Numbered from the stretch's first letter, positions 1-9,264 are shown. The stretch is DNA of 59,862 bases from Clostridiaceae bacterium DTU059 (GCA_001512555.1 LFSK01000132.1:1-59862), one strand, 5' to 3'. A program made the numbers and translations. The notes: generated by a model not told the origin, from the letters alone.

Positions 1-110
1 ATACCATGTTTATATCTGTCAGAATGGTTTTTGACTGACAGGCGCTTTATAAGCCCATTGCAGCGCACCAGAATTGACAGAGACCACAGCAACCCTTTTT
101 ATTCCACCTA

Positions 111-153
111 TAAAAATATGGGATACCGAACTTCTATGCTTCGGTATCCCATA
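111..153 (-). terminator. Rho-independent terminator after the Flp1-type pilin gene
   Basis: A 14-bp perfect inverted repeat (117-130 TATGGGATACCGAA pairing with 140-153) encloses a 9-nt loop. On the minus strand it is followed by a short T-run at 111-116. It lies about 60 bp downstream of the minus-strand pilin stop codon. No gene was seen in 1-214. Confidence 0.7.
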
Positions 154-214
154 ATCATCTGCATTATAGACGGAGTCTTTACAGGGTTTGTTAATCACCT
201 TGGGGTGCGGGCCA

Positions 215-403
215 TTATGTAGCTTTTGTAGGGTCAAGATCTATAGGAATGTCGCGGTTGAAAATAACATCAAATAGTTCCTTGACAAAACTCGTTATCT
301 CTTTTCTGAATATCAGAGCTATTCCCAGAACAACTGCCAGTATGACAACCACTTCAACCGTATTCAAGCCTTTTCTTCCCAAAAGGAATTGCTTAATCCG
401 CAT
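215..403 (-). CDS. Flp1-type (type IVb) pilin-like small membrane protein
   Basis: A 62-residue protein: a short basic N-terminus (MRIKQFLLGRKGLN), then a segment with T-V-E and a continuous hydrophobic stretch (about residues 15-33), then a charged C-terminal tail. This is the pattern of Flp/Flp1 pilins, where a Gly-x(n)-E site precedes the hydrophobic assembly helix. I chose the internal ATG at 403 because a GAAGGGGTGG ribosome binding site lies just upstream; an in-frame start 16 codons earlier lacks one. Family knowledge: such pilins are normally cleaved by a TadV-type prepilin peptidase and assembled by a Tad apparatus. No tad gene is in this window, so the gene is an orphan here and its partners must lie elsewhere. 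A terminator follows it. The assignment rests on sequence pattern only; a generic one-span membrane peptide is the alternative. Confidence 0.6.
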   Translation of the reverse strand: MRIKQFLLGRKGLNTVEVVVILAVVLGIALIFRKEITSFVKELFDVIFNRDIPIDLDPTKAT

Positions 404-539
404 CTTTCCGCCACCCCTTCTTATTATGGAACAACATCCTATAAATTCCATGTTATTTTTATGTAATAATTATATAAATTAAATCAAATAGTGTCAACTA
501 GAAGTTGGTGGGGATTTTACCATAACGGTACCGGATGGT

Positions 540-1163
540 TTAATCAAAAATTCTGCCCTGTAAACGCCTGATCACCATGCTAGATGTATCATAGGAAAAG
601 CCCCTGTGCATTAAAAATTTGAGGGCCTTGGATTCTATAGACTTATCATGCAGATCATACTTGCCAAATTTCTTTTTGGCCGCCCGGAACGCAATCTCTT
701 CCTCATCCTGCTCAAACTCCTTCAGGACAGTATCTATCAGATCCCTGTCTATGCCCTTTTGTTCCAGTTCATATTTCAGAGCTTTTTTTGACAGGGCTTT
801 GGTTCTAACCCTATCCGCAGCATATTTGAGAACAAACCGGCTGTCGTCAATATATCCGATGGTCTTGAGGTCTTCCACTACCTTCTTTGCAATATCCTCA
901 TCGTATCCTATCTTCATCAGCCTGGTTTTGATCTCGTATTGGCTCCTGTCTCTGGCCATCAGAAGGTTGACCGCCCGTTCCCTCGCGCTCTGAACCAGCA
1001 CGTTCTGTTTTATATGTGCCACCTGCTCTTCCGTTAATTCTTCCTTTTCATAGAGATGATTGGCCATATAGGCACCGGCAGGGATACTGAAGGCATACCG
1101 GTCATCCAGGAATATCCTTATCATTCGGCCATCTCTTGATTTTTCCCGTGATGTGATTTTCAT
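540..1163 (-). CDS. recX: Regulatory protein RecX
   Basis: The product is 207 residues, typical for Firmicutes RecX, and consists of three-helix repeats (for example the YEIKTRLMKIGYDEDIAKKV segment and the following IGYIDDSRF motif). RecX binds inside the RecA-DNA filament groove and limits or remodels RecA activity during recombinational repair. The gene lies directly downstream of recA on the same strand, the usual recA-recX order, with a 152-bp gap that holds a hairpin which could lower read-through. The start ATG at 1163 has an AGGTGG-type site just upstream. Nothing about the protein looks broken. Confidence 0.9.
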   Translation of the reverse strand: MKITSREKSRDGRMIRIFLDDRYAFSIPAGAYMANHLYEKEELTEEQVAHIKQNVLVQSARERAVNLLMARDRSQYEIKTRLMKIGYDEDIAKKVVEDLKTIGYIDDSRFVLKYAADRVRTKALSKKALKYELEQKGIDRDLIDTVLKEFEQDEEEIAFRAAKKKFGKYDLHDKSIESKALKFLMHRGFSYDTSSMVIRRLQGRIFD

Positions 1164-1245
1164 AGAGCCACCTGCCTCTTATTGGTTTCTACAGATAATC
1201 ATAGCATAAATCGTGAATAGGGGACATGGCTTTTATATCAGCAAA

Positions 1246-1293
1246 AGGACGCTCTATTCGGCACTTTCCTAAAAGCACCGAATAAAACGTCCT
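1246..1293 (-). terminator. Hairpin between recA and recX
   Basis: Imperfect inverted repeat (AGGAC...CGAATAAAACGTCCT type) with GGACG/CGTCC ends and an inner ATTCGG/CCGAAT stem. On the minus strand it is followed by only a short T-run (TTTTGC). It probably acts as a partial terminator that reduces recX expression relative to recA; this is inferred from structure only. Confidence 0.5.
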
Positions 1294-1315
1294 CTCTTTG
1301 CCGGCTCATAATTAT

Positions 1316-2344
1316 TCAGGTTTCCTCATCGGCAGCATGAGCTTCTATGCTGTTCAGAAAAGCCTTATCGTACTCAGCTTTGATTTTCTCCTCTATCTCT
1401 TTCATGATCACCGGATTGTCCCGCAGGAACCTTTTCACATTCTCCCTGCCCTGACCAATCCTCTGATCACCATATGAGAACCATGCGCCGCTTTTCTTAA
1501 CAATATCCAACGAGGTTCCCACATCGAGAACACAGCCCTCCTTGGATATGCCATGACCATAGATGATATCGAACTCCGCTTCTTTGAAAGGAGGAGCGAC
1601 CTTGTTCTTGACCACCTTTACCCTGGTCCTGTTACCTACGGCCTCACCGTTATCTTTCAATGTTTCAACCCTTCTGACATCCAAACGTACCGAGGAATAG
1701 AATTTCAAGGCACGCCCGCCGGGTGTTGTTTCCGGATTACCAAACATGACTCCAACCTTTTCACGGAGCTGATTGATGAAAATAGCAACCGTCTTGGATT
1801 TGCTGACTACACCCGACAGCTTCCTCATAGCCTGGGACATCAAACGCGCCTGAAGTCCCACAAACTGATCGCCCATCTCTCCGTCGATTTCAGCCTTTGG
1901 AACCAGCGCTGCTACCGAGTCGATTACAATGATATCGATGGCGCCGCTTCTCACCAATGCTTCGGTGATTTCCAGGGCCTGCTCGCCGGTATCGGGCTGG
2001 GATACTATCAGATTATCGATATCCACACCCAAATTCTTGGCATATACAGGATCCAGTGCGTGCTCGGCATCGATAAAGGCGGCATCCCCTCCCGCTTTCT
2101 GTGCCTCTGCCACGGCATGAAGCGCTACTGTTGTTTTACCTGATGATTCGGGACCAAACACTTCAATTATTCTTCCTCTGGGAAGACCGCCAACCCCAAG
2201 GGCTATATCCAGGGATAGCGCCCCGGTGGATATGGCATCGGTGTTCACATGGGAAACCTCCCCCAGTTTCATGATTGCACCCTTGCCGAACTGTCTTTCT
2301 ATTTGGTTCATTACAAGTTCCAATGCCTTTTTCTTTTCGTCCAT
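1316..2344 (-). CDS. recA: Recombinase RecA
   Basis: The 342-residue product has the Walker A motif GPESSGKT at residues 64-71, the conserved INQLREK segment and the DNA-binding loop [10 protein letters not shown]. RecA forms an ATP-dependent filament on single-stranded DNA, carries out homologous strand exchange and triggers LexA self-cleavage in the SOS response. Length and motifs are normal, and the acidic C-terminal tail is present (HAADEET). The ATG at 2344 is preceded by an AAGGAGG site at 2354-2360. A consensus promoter and an overlapping LexA box lie upstream, so the gene is expected to be SOS-induced. recX follows on the same strand. Confidence 0.98.
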   Translation of the reverse strand: MDEKKKALELVMNQIERQFGKGAIMKLGEVSHVNTDAISTGALSLDIALGVGGLPRGRIIEVFGPESSGKTTVALHAVAEAQKAGGDAAFIDAEHALDPVYAKNLGVDIDNLIVSQPDTGEQALEITEALVRSGAIDIIVIDSVAALVPKAEIDGEMGDQFVGLQARLMSQAMRKLSGVVSKSKTVAIFINQLREKVGVMFGNPETTPGGRALKFYSSVRLDVRRVETLKDNGEAVGNRTRVKVVKNKVAPPFKEAEFDIIYGHGISKEGCVLDVGTSLDIVKKSGAWFSYGDQRIGQGRENVKRFLRDNPVIMKEIEEKIKAEYDKAFLNSIEAHAADEET

Positions 2345-2364
2345 GGATCCTTGCCTCCTTTGCC

Positions 2365-2376
2365 GAACATTTGTTC
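2365..2376. promoter_or_regulatory. LexA (DinR-type) SOS operator
   Basis: The sequence GAACATTTGTTC matches the Firmicutes LexA box core GAAC-N4-GTTC. It sits directly downstream of the recA -10 box, around the expected transcription start, where a bound repressor would block initiation. No second copy was noticed near recN or uvrC in this window. Confidence 0.85.
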
Positions 2377-2378
2377 TT

Positions 2379-2407
2379 ATTATATGCTAATAAATCTTAT
2401 AAGTCAA
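2379..2407 (-). promoter_or_regulatory. recA promoter (sigma-A type)
   Basis: On the minus strand TTGACT (2402-2407) and TATAAT (2379-2384) are separated by exactly 17 bp. This is a near-perfect vegetative promoter that reads into recA and overlaps the LexA operator region. Confidence 0.85.
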
Positions 2408-2438
2408 TACCTGATTGTCACATTTTTACACTTTTATT

Positions 2439-4055
2439 TCATTTTATGACATCAGTCGGTTCATGCCTGCTGAACATGGATCTTACCCGCTTAAGACCTG
2501 ACAAGACCATTCTGTTCACCGTATCAATTTCCGGAATCCTGATCTTCATACAGAGATACCAGAATATTGAGAGACCTGCTGCCAGAGGTATTGCAATACA
2601 CACAATCTGGCTCAGCTTTGAAGCAGTGTTAGGCCTTATCAGCACAGAAAACAAGAATACTGCAATGCCAGAGGGAACGGTAGCAATCAGCGAACGCAGG
2701 GCGTATCGGCCATTGTCAAAAATAATGTGTATGCCTGTCTTCCTGTGGAAGGCAAAAACCAGCACGCTCATATTTACAACCGATGCCATGGAATAGGACA
2801 GAGCCGTGCCTGCAATGCCTATTGGGGTAAATCTTCTGAAAAACCAGTTGAATAAAAAGTTGGCTGCAATCCCGACAAGACCGCTAAGAAGCGGAGTTCT
2901 GCTATCCTGTATGGAATAAAAGGCTCTGTTGAGAAGTGCAGTCATGGAAGCAAAGATCAGTGCTGATGCATAGGCTAAAAGACAGGCTCCTCCATACAGG
3001 ACATCGCTTTCCGAAAGATCGCCCCACTTGAAGAGAACTCTCATTATGTCCTGGTTGAGAACCATCATAAAGAGCGAGGTAGGCAGAGAAAGCAGAAATA
3101 CAACCCGGATTCCCTTATTAAGAACCTTCGAAAACTCGCCCCCGTTATTAGAGGCATAATGCTCGGACAGGGTGGGCAGCATGGCTATGCCGATGCTCTG
3201 GGCGAATATACCCAAAGGAAGCTGCCAGGTTCGGTTGGCATTATTCAAAAGGGTCAGCATGCCTTCATCAAAAAATGTGGCATAGCCCCTGGATATCATC
3301 AAATTCAGTTCCAGAATGAAGGATGACAGAAGCGAAGGAATAGCCAGACTAAACATTTTTCTGAAGGCTTTGCTGTTAAGATACAAACGGGGCTGATATA
3401 GACTGAAATGCTTTATGGTTGCCGCCATTTGTATGCAAAAGAACAGAGCCGCACTTGCCACCACACCCCAGGCCGTAGCATTCGGGCTTACCGTCCCGAA
3501 TATGGCAATGCTGATGACAGTGGAAATATTATAGATAACCGGGCCGAAGGCGGCAACAGCAAATCTTTTATAGGAATTGAGTATGCCATTGCACTGTCCG
3601 GCCAGCATCATGAAAGGAGCCGATAAAAGAAGAATTCTCGTCAGATCGACGAGGAGAGCTTTGTCCCCGCTGCTGCTCTCATTGTACCCTGCCGCAAGGA
3701 CGCTCAAAAGTTCATCGGTCCAGATAAAGAAAACAACCTCAAGGATCACCATGAACACGATGGTGAGGTTCATGAATGTGCTTACGGCCTTCCATCCTAT
3801 ACGTTCCTTTCCCCTTGTGATATAAGAGGAGAGAACGGGTATCAGAGCTGCTGCAATGGCTCCTCCTGCCAGAAGGTCGTAAATAGTGTCCGGGAGGGTA
3901 AAGGCCATGAGAAACTCATCAGAATAGCCGCCGGGCCGCATTCTGGTATAGATGAGCAGTGTTCGTAAAAAACCGGTAATACGGCTCATGAAGGTGGCGA
4001 CCATCACAATGGCCGCAGCACCTGTCAGCCTCCTGTTTCTCTCGAGTTGATCCAT
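2439..4055 (-). CDS. murJ: Lipid II flippase MurJ (MviN family)
   Basis: A 538-residue polytopic membrane protein with about 14 hydrophobic segments. The N-terminus has the family pattern ATFMSRITGFLRTLLIY and then DEFLMAFTLPDTIYDLLAGGA. MurJ belongs to the MOP exporter superfamily and flips the peptidoglycan precursor lipid II from the inner to the outer face of the cytoplasmic membrane. The length fits the family (about 510-540). The ATG at 4055 has a GGGAG site upstream. It lies between cinA and recA on the same strand; recA has its own promoter, so murJ probably closes the upstream transcription unit. Spore formers often carry several MOP-family proteins (SpoVB, MurJ), so a paralogue role cannot be excluded. 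Confidence 0.88.
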   Translation of the reverse strand: MDQLERNRRLTGAAAIVMVATFMSRITGFLRTLLIYTRMRPGGYSDEFLMAFTLPDTIYDLLAGGAIAAALIPVLSSYITRGKERIGWKAVSTFMNLTIVFMVILEVVFFIWTDELLSVLAAGYNESSSGDKALLVDLTRILLLSAPFMMLAGQCNGILNSYKRFAVAAFGPVIYNISTVISIAIFGTVSPNATAWGVVASAALFFCIQMAATIKHFSLYQPRLYLNSKAFRKMFSLAIPSLLSSFILELNLMISRGYATFFDEGMLTLLNNANRTWQLPLGIFAQSIGIAMLPTLSEHYASNNGGEFSKVLNKGIRVVFLLSLPTSLFMMVLNQDIMRVLFKWGDLSESDVLYGGACLLAYASALIFASMTALLNRAFYSIQDSRTPLLSGLVGIAANFLFNWFFRRFTPIGIAGTALSYSMASVVNMSVLVFAFHRKTGIHIIFDNGRYALRSLIATVPSGIAVFLFSVLIRPNTASKLSQIVCIAIPLAAGLSIFWYLCMKIRIPEIDTVNRMVLSGLKRVRSMFSRHEPTDVIK

Positions 4056-4123
4056 AAACGTCTCCCGTATTTTATATACAAATAAAAACTGCGTTTGGCA
4101 GGTCTTTATCCACTATACCATTT

Positions 4124-5362
4124 TTATCTGGCACCGAGAAGCATTTTTCTCAATAGATCAAGGGCATGAAGACATGAAACGGTACGCACTCTATGCCGAT
4201 CCCCCCGCAGGTTAAGCTGCAGGGACTCAATTCTCCCGTTGAGGCTTGCTGCCACATACACAAGGCCTACAGGCTTTTCAGGTGTCCCCCCATCCGGCCC
4301 CGCAATTCCGGTAATGGCAAGACCCGCAGTGGTTTTTGTTCTCTCTACCAACTTTTCCACCATCTCTTCGGCCGTTTCTCTGCTGACAGCGCCCCATGTA
4401 TCTAAAGTCTTCTGACTCACTCCCAATTCCTGAACTTTGGCTCCATTGGAGTAAGTCACAAGCCCCCGGTCAAACACCCGGGATGCCCCGGGGACATTTA
4501 TAAGCCTGGAGGCCAGCATTCCGCCGGTACAGGATTCAGCTGTGGAAAGGGTCCATCCCCTTTCCGACAAGAGCCTTAAAACAACCTCCTCCAATGTCTC
4601 TCCTTTATCGGAATAGACATGGGAGCCCAATCTCTCCCGGATTCTCTCAACCACGGGAGCAATCAATGCCTCAACTTCATCCCGGGTATGGCATTTGGCC
4701 GTTACCCGCAGACTGATCTCTCCTGAACCCGCATAGGGGGCAATGGTGGGATTGGTCTGCTGTTCCACCAGATCCATGATCCGCATTTCCATCTCAGATT
4801 CACCGATACCGAAGACTTTAACCACTCTTGACCCAATAGTATAATGGGTTTTTCCCTCGAAGTAGGGAAAAACCGTGTCCTCGAACATGGGTATCATCTC
4901 TTTGGGAGGACCGGGCAGCATGACCACAGTCTTTCCTCCCTTTTGGACAATACAGCCGGGGGCAGTACCGTTTCGGTTGGGAATGACTTTGCATCCGGAA
5001 GGAAGATAGGCCTGTTTGACATTGTTATCACACATACGGCGGTGCTGCTTCTCAAAAAAGCACCTGATGTAATCCAGGGACTCCTGATGTATGGCCAGTG
5101 GCAACTCCAAAGCCTCTGCGATAGTTTCCTTGGTCAGATCATCCTTTGTAGGCCCAAGCCCGCCGGTGGTAATCACAATGTCCGATCTTTCCAGCGCCTG
5201 TTCCAGGCAGGCCTTAAGGCGTCCGGGATTGTCTCCCACAACGCTGTGATAATATACATTTATGCCCAGATCCGCCAGACGTGACGACAGGTACTGGGCA
5301 TTCGTATTGGTGATCTGCCCCATGAGCAGTTCGGTACCGACCGCAATAATTTCCGCATTCAT
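4124..5362 (-). CDS. cinA: CinA: competence/damage-inducible protein, NMN-deamidase-type
   Basis: A 412-residue, two-domain protein. The N-terminal molybdopterin-binding-like (MoCF) domain begins with GTELLMGQITNTNAQYLSSR and contains TTGGLGPTKDD. The C-terminal CinA domain contains STAESCTGGMLASRL and GIAGPDGGTPEKPVG. Full-length CinA proteins of this type hydrolyse nicotinamide mononucleotide to nicotinate mononucleotide (C-terminal domain) and ADP-ribose-type substrates (N-terminal domain), serving pyridine nucleotide recycling. In many Firmicutes cinA sits directly upstream of recA; here murJ lies between them. Domains appear complete and the length is typical. Confidence 0.93.
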   Translation of the reverse strand: MNAEIIAVGTELLMGQITNTNAQYLSSRLADLGINVYYHSVVGDNPGRLKACLEQALERSDIVITTGGLGPTKDDLTKETIAEALELPLAIHQESLDYIRCFFEKQHRRMCDNNVKQAYLPSGCKVIPNRNGTAPGCIVQKGGKTVVMLPGPPKEMIPMFEDTVFPYFEGKTHYTIGSRVVKVFGIGESEMEMRIMDLVEQQTNPTIAPYAGSGEISLRVTAKCHTRDEVEALIAPVVERIRERLGSHVYSDKGETLEEVVLRLLSERGWTLSTAESCTGGMLASRLINVPGASRVFDRGLVTYSNGAKVQELGVSQKTLDTWGAVSRETAEEMVEKLVERTKTTAGLAITGIAGPDGGTPEKPVGLVYVAASLNGRIESLQLNLRGDRHRVRTVSCLHALDLLRKMLLGAR

Positions 5363-5414
5363 ATTAAATCACTGCCTTCCGGTTTGGAATGATAAACGTT
5401 GGGCAAGACCCGGC

Positions 5415-6002
5415 TCACAACTGCAGGGTCTCTTCGATCTTCTGCCAGAGGGCTTCAACTCCTGTCTTTTTGAGAGCTGAGAAAGGCAGAATTTCAATGT
5501 TTTCATCCAGATTCAGCGACGCCCTTATCTGATCTATATGCTTCTTCAATCCCGATCTTCCAATCTTGTCAGCCTTGTTGGCAACCACGACAAACTTTCT
5601 GCCTGATTCCCTGATGAACCGTAACATGACCTGATCGTCCCGGGTAGGCTCATGCCTGATATCAACCAGCAAAATAATGATTTTCAGCTGTTTCCTGGTG
5701 GTAAGATAAGTTTCGGCAAGCTTACCCCAGGATTCCTTTTCGACAGCCGAAACCTTTGCGTAGCCATAACCCGGCAAATCCACAATCATAAGGGCATCAT
5801 TTATATTGTAGAAGTTTATGATGCGGGTCTTCCCGGGAGTATTTCCCACCCTGGCAAGCCCTTTGCGGTTGACCAGGGCATTGATAAGAGATGACTTTCC
5901 CACATTGGACCGGCCGGCCAGCACAATCTCCGGAAACCCCGTGTTGGGGTATTGAGACGGGCCTGCCGCGCTGATAACATGTTCTGCTTTCTTTATTATC
6001 AT
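5415..6002 (-). CDS. engB: Ribosome-biogenesis GTPase EngB (YsxC/YihA)
   Basis: The 195-residue product has all expected G motifs: G1 GRSNVGKSS (residues 30-38), G2 with KTRIINFY, G3 DLPGYGYA and G4 NKADK. EngB is a small essential GTPase that binds the 50S subunit and is needed for its late assembly. It is on the same strand as recN, whose stop codon is about 20 bp upstream, so the two are probably co-transcribed. No truncation or unusual residues were seen. Confidence 0.95.
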   Translation of the reverse strand: MIIKKAEHVISAAGPSQYPNTGFPEIVLAGRSNVGKSSLINALVNRKGLARVGNTPGKTRIINFYNINDALMIVDLPGYGYAKVSAVEKESWGKLAETYLTTRKQLKIIILLVDIRHEPTRDDQVMLRFIRESGRKFVVVANKADKIGRSGLKKHIDQIRASLNLDENIEILPFSALKKTGVEALWQKIEETLQL

Positions 6003-6022
6003 TTTGATGATCCTCTTTGTTC

Positions 6023-7708
6023 CTATTGTTTTTCCTGTCCAAGCAATTCCCGTGCCAGTTTTTTTGCCGCATCGGTGGCATGCTCCCCGGACAGAAGCCT
6101 TGTAATCTCATCCTCCCTGTCCTGTCCCTTAAGCTGATGAACCATGGTAACGGTTCGCTCTCCCTGGATCTTCTTGGTAATGAGGATGTGATGATGGGCA
6201 AGGCTTGCGATCTGGGCATGATGTGTAATGCATAGCACCTGATGCTTCTCGGCAAGGGTCCTGAGTTTTTCTCCCACACTGGATGCCGCCTTGCCGCTGA
6301 CCCCAGTATCAATCTCGTCAAAGATCAGGGTGGGAATGCTGTCCATATCTGCCAGCATGGCCTTAACAGCGAGCATGACCCTGGACATCTCGCCCCCTGA
6401 AGCAATTTTGGAGAGGGGTTTTAAGGGTTCCCCGGGATTGGGTGAGATCAGAAATTCTACCTGATCTGTTCCATCTGCCGTAAAGCCCAGCTCCGGCACG
6501 CTGTTGACTGCCACCTTGAAAACGGTCTTTGGCATTTCCAGTTCGGAAAGCTCTTTCATGATGCCTTCAGCAAGCTGTTCTGCCGCCTCAGTCCGTAAGC
6601 TGTTCATTTGCCGGCATTTTTCAGTCAGGCTGGCCTCAATGGTTTTTATCTTTGCCTTTATGGATTCAATCAATTCCTCATTATTCTCCAGTTCATCCAG
6701 CCTTTTGGCGGCATCTTCCCCATAAGCCAGTATCTCGGGTATGGTCTCACCATACTTCCTTTTAAGTCCTTGTATCAGGCTGATCCGCTCTTCAGTATCT
6801 TTGTGGAGTCTGGGGTCATATTCAGTGCCGTCCCTGATACGTCGAAGTTCCCTTGAAATATCGCTCAGTCTCTCGTCAATATCTTCAAGGGTGGAACAGA
6901 TGGATGCATAGGAAGCATCTATGCTTTCGACCTTTCTTATGGAATCCAGCGCCGATTGTACCTTGTCCAGGGCGCCGGCATCATGGTCGTCCTCCCCTCT
7001 GATGGCCTGGTATGCTGTGTTGAAAGCGTTGATGATGTCCTCAGCGTGGGCCAGGATCCTGCTTCTATTTTCCAGTTCCTCATCCTCGCCCTCATACAGA
7101 GCGGCCTGGCTGATCTCTTCAATCTGGAATCTGAGGGTATCCATAAGCCTTTCCCTCTCCTTGCCCTCGCCTGTGAGAGACCTGAGCCTTGTCTGGTGCT
7201 CTTTTAGATTCTCAAGTTCCTGCTGGTATGTGGTTTTTAGAGCCAGAAGCCTGTCACCGGCAAAAAGATCCAGAAGATGAATATGGGTCTCGACCCTCAA
7301 AAGGGATTGATTGTCGTGCTGCCCATGAACATCGATGAGGTGTTGGCCAATTTCCCTGAGCATTGCTACAGTCGCAAGATTTCCGTTGACCCGGCATATG
7401 TTTTTTCCTGATTCGGTTATGGTGCGGGAGATGATTAGGGTATCGTCATCTCCGGTATCAAAGCCATATTCCTGCAGGATGGGGTCAAGGTTCGGCGGTT
7501 TAGAAAAAAGCCCCTGAACGGTGGCTTTTTCCGTGCCTGAACGGATGAGTTCCCTTGATACCCGAGAGCCCAGAAGCGCATTAATGGAATCAATTAGGAT
7601 TGATTTGCCGGCGCCGGTTTCCCCTGTCAGAACATTGAAGCCCGACTCCAGGGTTATATTCAGGCGCTCAATAATGGCAACATTCTCTATCTCCAACTGG
7701 AGCAGCAT
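6023..7708 (-). CDS. recN: DNA repair protein RecN
   Basis: The 561-residue product is an SMC-like ATPase. Walker A is TGETGAGKS (residues 28-36), the middle is a long charged coiled-coil region, and the C-terminus has the signature ASGGEMSRVMLA followed by Walker B LIFDEIDTGVSG. RecN acts early at double-strand breaks, holding DNA ends and promoting repair. The ATG at 7708 has a GGGGAGTG site. The argR stop codon is only 3 bp away, so argR-recN are translationally close; the order nadK-argR-recN is conserved in many Firmicutes. No LexA box was seen directly upstream. Confidence 0.95.
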   Translation of the reverse strand: MLLQLEIENVAIIERLNITLESGFNVLTGETGAGKSILIDSINALLGSRVSRELIRSGTEKATVQGLFSKPPNLDPILQEYGFDTGDDDTLIISRTITESGKNICRVNGNLATVAMLREIGQHLIDVHGQHDNQSLLRVETHIHLLDLFAGDRLLALKTTYQQELENLKEHQTRLRSLTGEGKERERLMDTLRFQIEEISQAALYEGEDEELENRSRILAHAEDIINAFNTAYQAIRGEDDHDAGALDKVQSALDSIRKVESIDASYASICSTLEDIDERLSDISRELRRIRDGTEYDPRLHKDTEERISLIQGLKRKYGETIPEILAYGEDAAKRLDELENNEELIESIKAKIKTIEASLTEKCRQMNSLRTEAAEQLAEGIMKELSELEMPKTVFKVAVNSVPELGFTADGTDQVEFLISPNPGEPLKPLSKIASGGEMSRVMLAVKAMLADMDSIPTLIFDEIDTGVSGKAASSVGEKLRTLAEKHQVLCITHHAQIASLAHHHILITKKIQGERTVTMVHQLKGQDREDEITRLLSGEHATDAAKKLARELLGQEKQ

Positions 7709-7711
7709 GTG

Positions 7712-8170
7712 TTATGACACTCCCCTCACCATGCGTGTGAATTTTTCCATCAGATCCTCAGCTATCTTTTCGGCGCGACATACAATCATCAGAGTATTAT
7801 CGCCGGCTATGGTGCCCACCACGTCATTCCATCCCAGGGAATCAACAATCTCGCCCACTGCCTGAGCCATTCCCGGAAGCGTTTTTACCACCAGAATGTT
7901 GTTGGCGTAATCACATGACACAAAGGCTTCCTTCAGAATAACCATCAATCTTTCACCGGTATTGGACGATTCACGGTTCATGGATGAATAATGGTATTTC
8001 CCACTGGGGGAGAGAACCTTAACCAGACGCAGCTCCTTGATGTCACGGGAAATGGTGGCCTGGGTCACATCCATCCCCAGTTCTCTGAGTTTTTCCGCAA
8101 GCTCGTCCTGTGTCTCAATTTCGTATTTATCAATAATGTCGAGGATTCTTGCATGTCTGTTATACTTCAC
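7712..8170 (-). CDS. argR: Arginine repressor ArgR (AhrC)
   Basis: The 152-residue product has an N-terminal winged helix (ARILDIIDKYEIETQDELAE, then TQATISRDIKELRLVKV) and a C-terminal oligomerisation/arginine-binding domain with VGTIAGDNTLMIVCR. ArgR hexamers bind ARG boxes with arginine as co-repressor, repressing arginine biosynthesis and activating catabolism. The start is GTG at 8170, with an AGGAGG site 9 nt upstream. It lies between nadK and recN as in many Firmicutes, where it appears to be linked by operon structure and not by pathway. Confidence 0.95.
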   Translation of the reverse strand: MKYNRHARILDIIDKYEIETQDELAEKLRELGMDVTQATISRDIKELRLVKVLSPSGKYHYSSMNRESSNTGERLMVILKEAFVSCDYANNILVVKTLPGMAQAVGEIVDSLGWNDVVGTIAGDNTLMIVCRAEKIAEDLMEKFTRMVRGVS

Positions 8171-8200
8171 TTTAAATATCCTCCTAAAAAATAATTTTGG

Positions 8201-9052
8201 CTAGCATCCATGTATCTTGGCCCGAAGCACATCGTAAAAGTTGACATTGTTGACTGATGCAAAGAGAACATCCTGAGCAGCCGCCCTAACCTCCACAAGA
8301 TCTCCGGGAAACAGTTCCGCACCCTTTTGCCCGTCCATGGTGAGCATAGCCTGCATCTCACCGTCGTCACCGAAGGTGATGCGGATAACCCTGTCCTCGG
8401 GTGTTATGAACGACCTGGAATACAGAATATGAGGGCATATGGGGGTAGTTATCATGAGCCGCATATCAGGCTGTACTATAGGACCTCCCGCCGACAGGGA
8501 GTATGCTGTTGAGCCGGTAGGTGTGGATACGATAATTCCATCGCCGGGAAAAGAATCCACATATTTGTCGTCCATATTCACCTTGAGTTTCAGTATCCGG
8601 GAAACGCCAACCCGGGAAACAACCGCATCGTTGATGGCTATATCCCTGAAGACCGTTTCTCCTTCCCTGATAACGCGGGCATCCAGTACCATCCGGGATT
8701 GGACAGTAATTTCCCCGCAGGCCATTTTCTCAACAGCAAGCTGGATATCACTGGTTTCAACCTCGGCAAGGAATCCAACAGAGCCCCTGTTGATCCCCAG
8801 AATCGGAACCCGGTACTCATAGGCAGCTCTGGCAGTGCTTAAAAATGTACCGTCACCACCGACACAAATAATAAAGTCAGCATCCTTATAGATGTTGCTG
8901 GAGGCAACCGCATAATGGCCGGCATGGCGTTTGACCTCCGGGGATACAATGGGCGTAAACCCCTTATAATACAGGGCTTCAATGATGATTTTGGTGTGGG
9001 TATAACCGATATCTCTATCCTTGTTAACCACAACTCCCACTTTTTTCAACAT
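8201..9052 (-). CDS. nadK: NAD kinase
   Basis: The 283-residue product phosphorylates NAD to NADP using ATP or polyphosphate. The diagnostic GGDGTFL motif is near residue 65; further family motifs are ILGINRGSVGFLAEV, the NDAVVSR segment and the STPTGSTAYSLSAGGP loop. The ATG at 9052 is preferred; a TTG one codon upstream is in frame but neither has a strong ribosome binding site. It is the first gene of the nadK-argR-recN-engB run on the minus strand. Length and motifs are complete. Confidence 0.95.
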   Translation of the reverse strand: MLKKVGVVVNKDRDIGYTHTKIIIEALYYKGFTPIVSPEVKRHAGHYAVASSNIYKDADFIICVGGDGTFLSTARAAYEYRVPILGINRGSVGFLAEVETSDIQLAVEKMACGEITVQSRMVLDARVIREGETVFRDIAINDAVVSRVGVSRILKLKVNMDDKYVDSFPGDGIIVSTPTGSTAYSLSAGGPIVQPDMRLMITTPICPHILYSRSFITPEDRVIRITFGDDGEMQAMLTMDGQKGAELFPGDLVEVRAAAQDVLFASVNNVNFYDVLRAKIHGC

Positions 9053-9132
9053 CAATCACATCCAAGGTTTATTATACAGTTGAAATGCATGTAAATACAA
9101 CAGCAAAAAAAGAGAGCCGCAGTGAGAAGTGA

Positions 9133-9174
9133 GAGATTGGAGATTGGAGATTGGAGATTGGAGATTGGAGGTTG
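9133..9174. repeat. Short tandem repeat, 7-bp unit GAGATTG
   Basis: Five perfect head-to-tail copies of GAGATTG (9133-9167) followed by one variant copy GAGGTTG (9168-9174), in the intergenic region between nadK and the metG leader. The unit length is not a multiple of three codons in any gene and no ORF crosses it. It is likely prone to slippage; function unknown. Related G/A/T-rich text recurs around 31600-31640. Confidence 0.8.
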
Positions 9175-9235
9175 GGTGTGAAGGCGAGAGTATAAAAATG
9201 GCTTTGAGGACAGGTTTGAATAGCAGAAAAGACTA

Positions 9236-9264
9236 TTTACAAGTATTGCGACATATCGTATAAT
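9236..9264 (+). promoter_or_regulatory. Promoter of the metG T-box transcript
   Basis: TTTACA (9236-9241) and TATAAT (9259-9264) with an exact 17-bp spacer. It lies about 20-30 bp upstream of the start of the T-box stem I. Confidence 0.75.

Noticed and set aside
4193-5284. Plus-strand frames inside cinA
   Set aside because: They lie antisense within a strongly supported conserved gene and have no ribosome binding site or family similarity.
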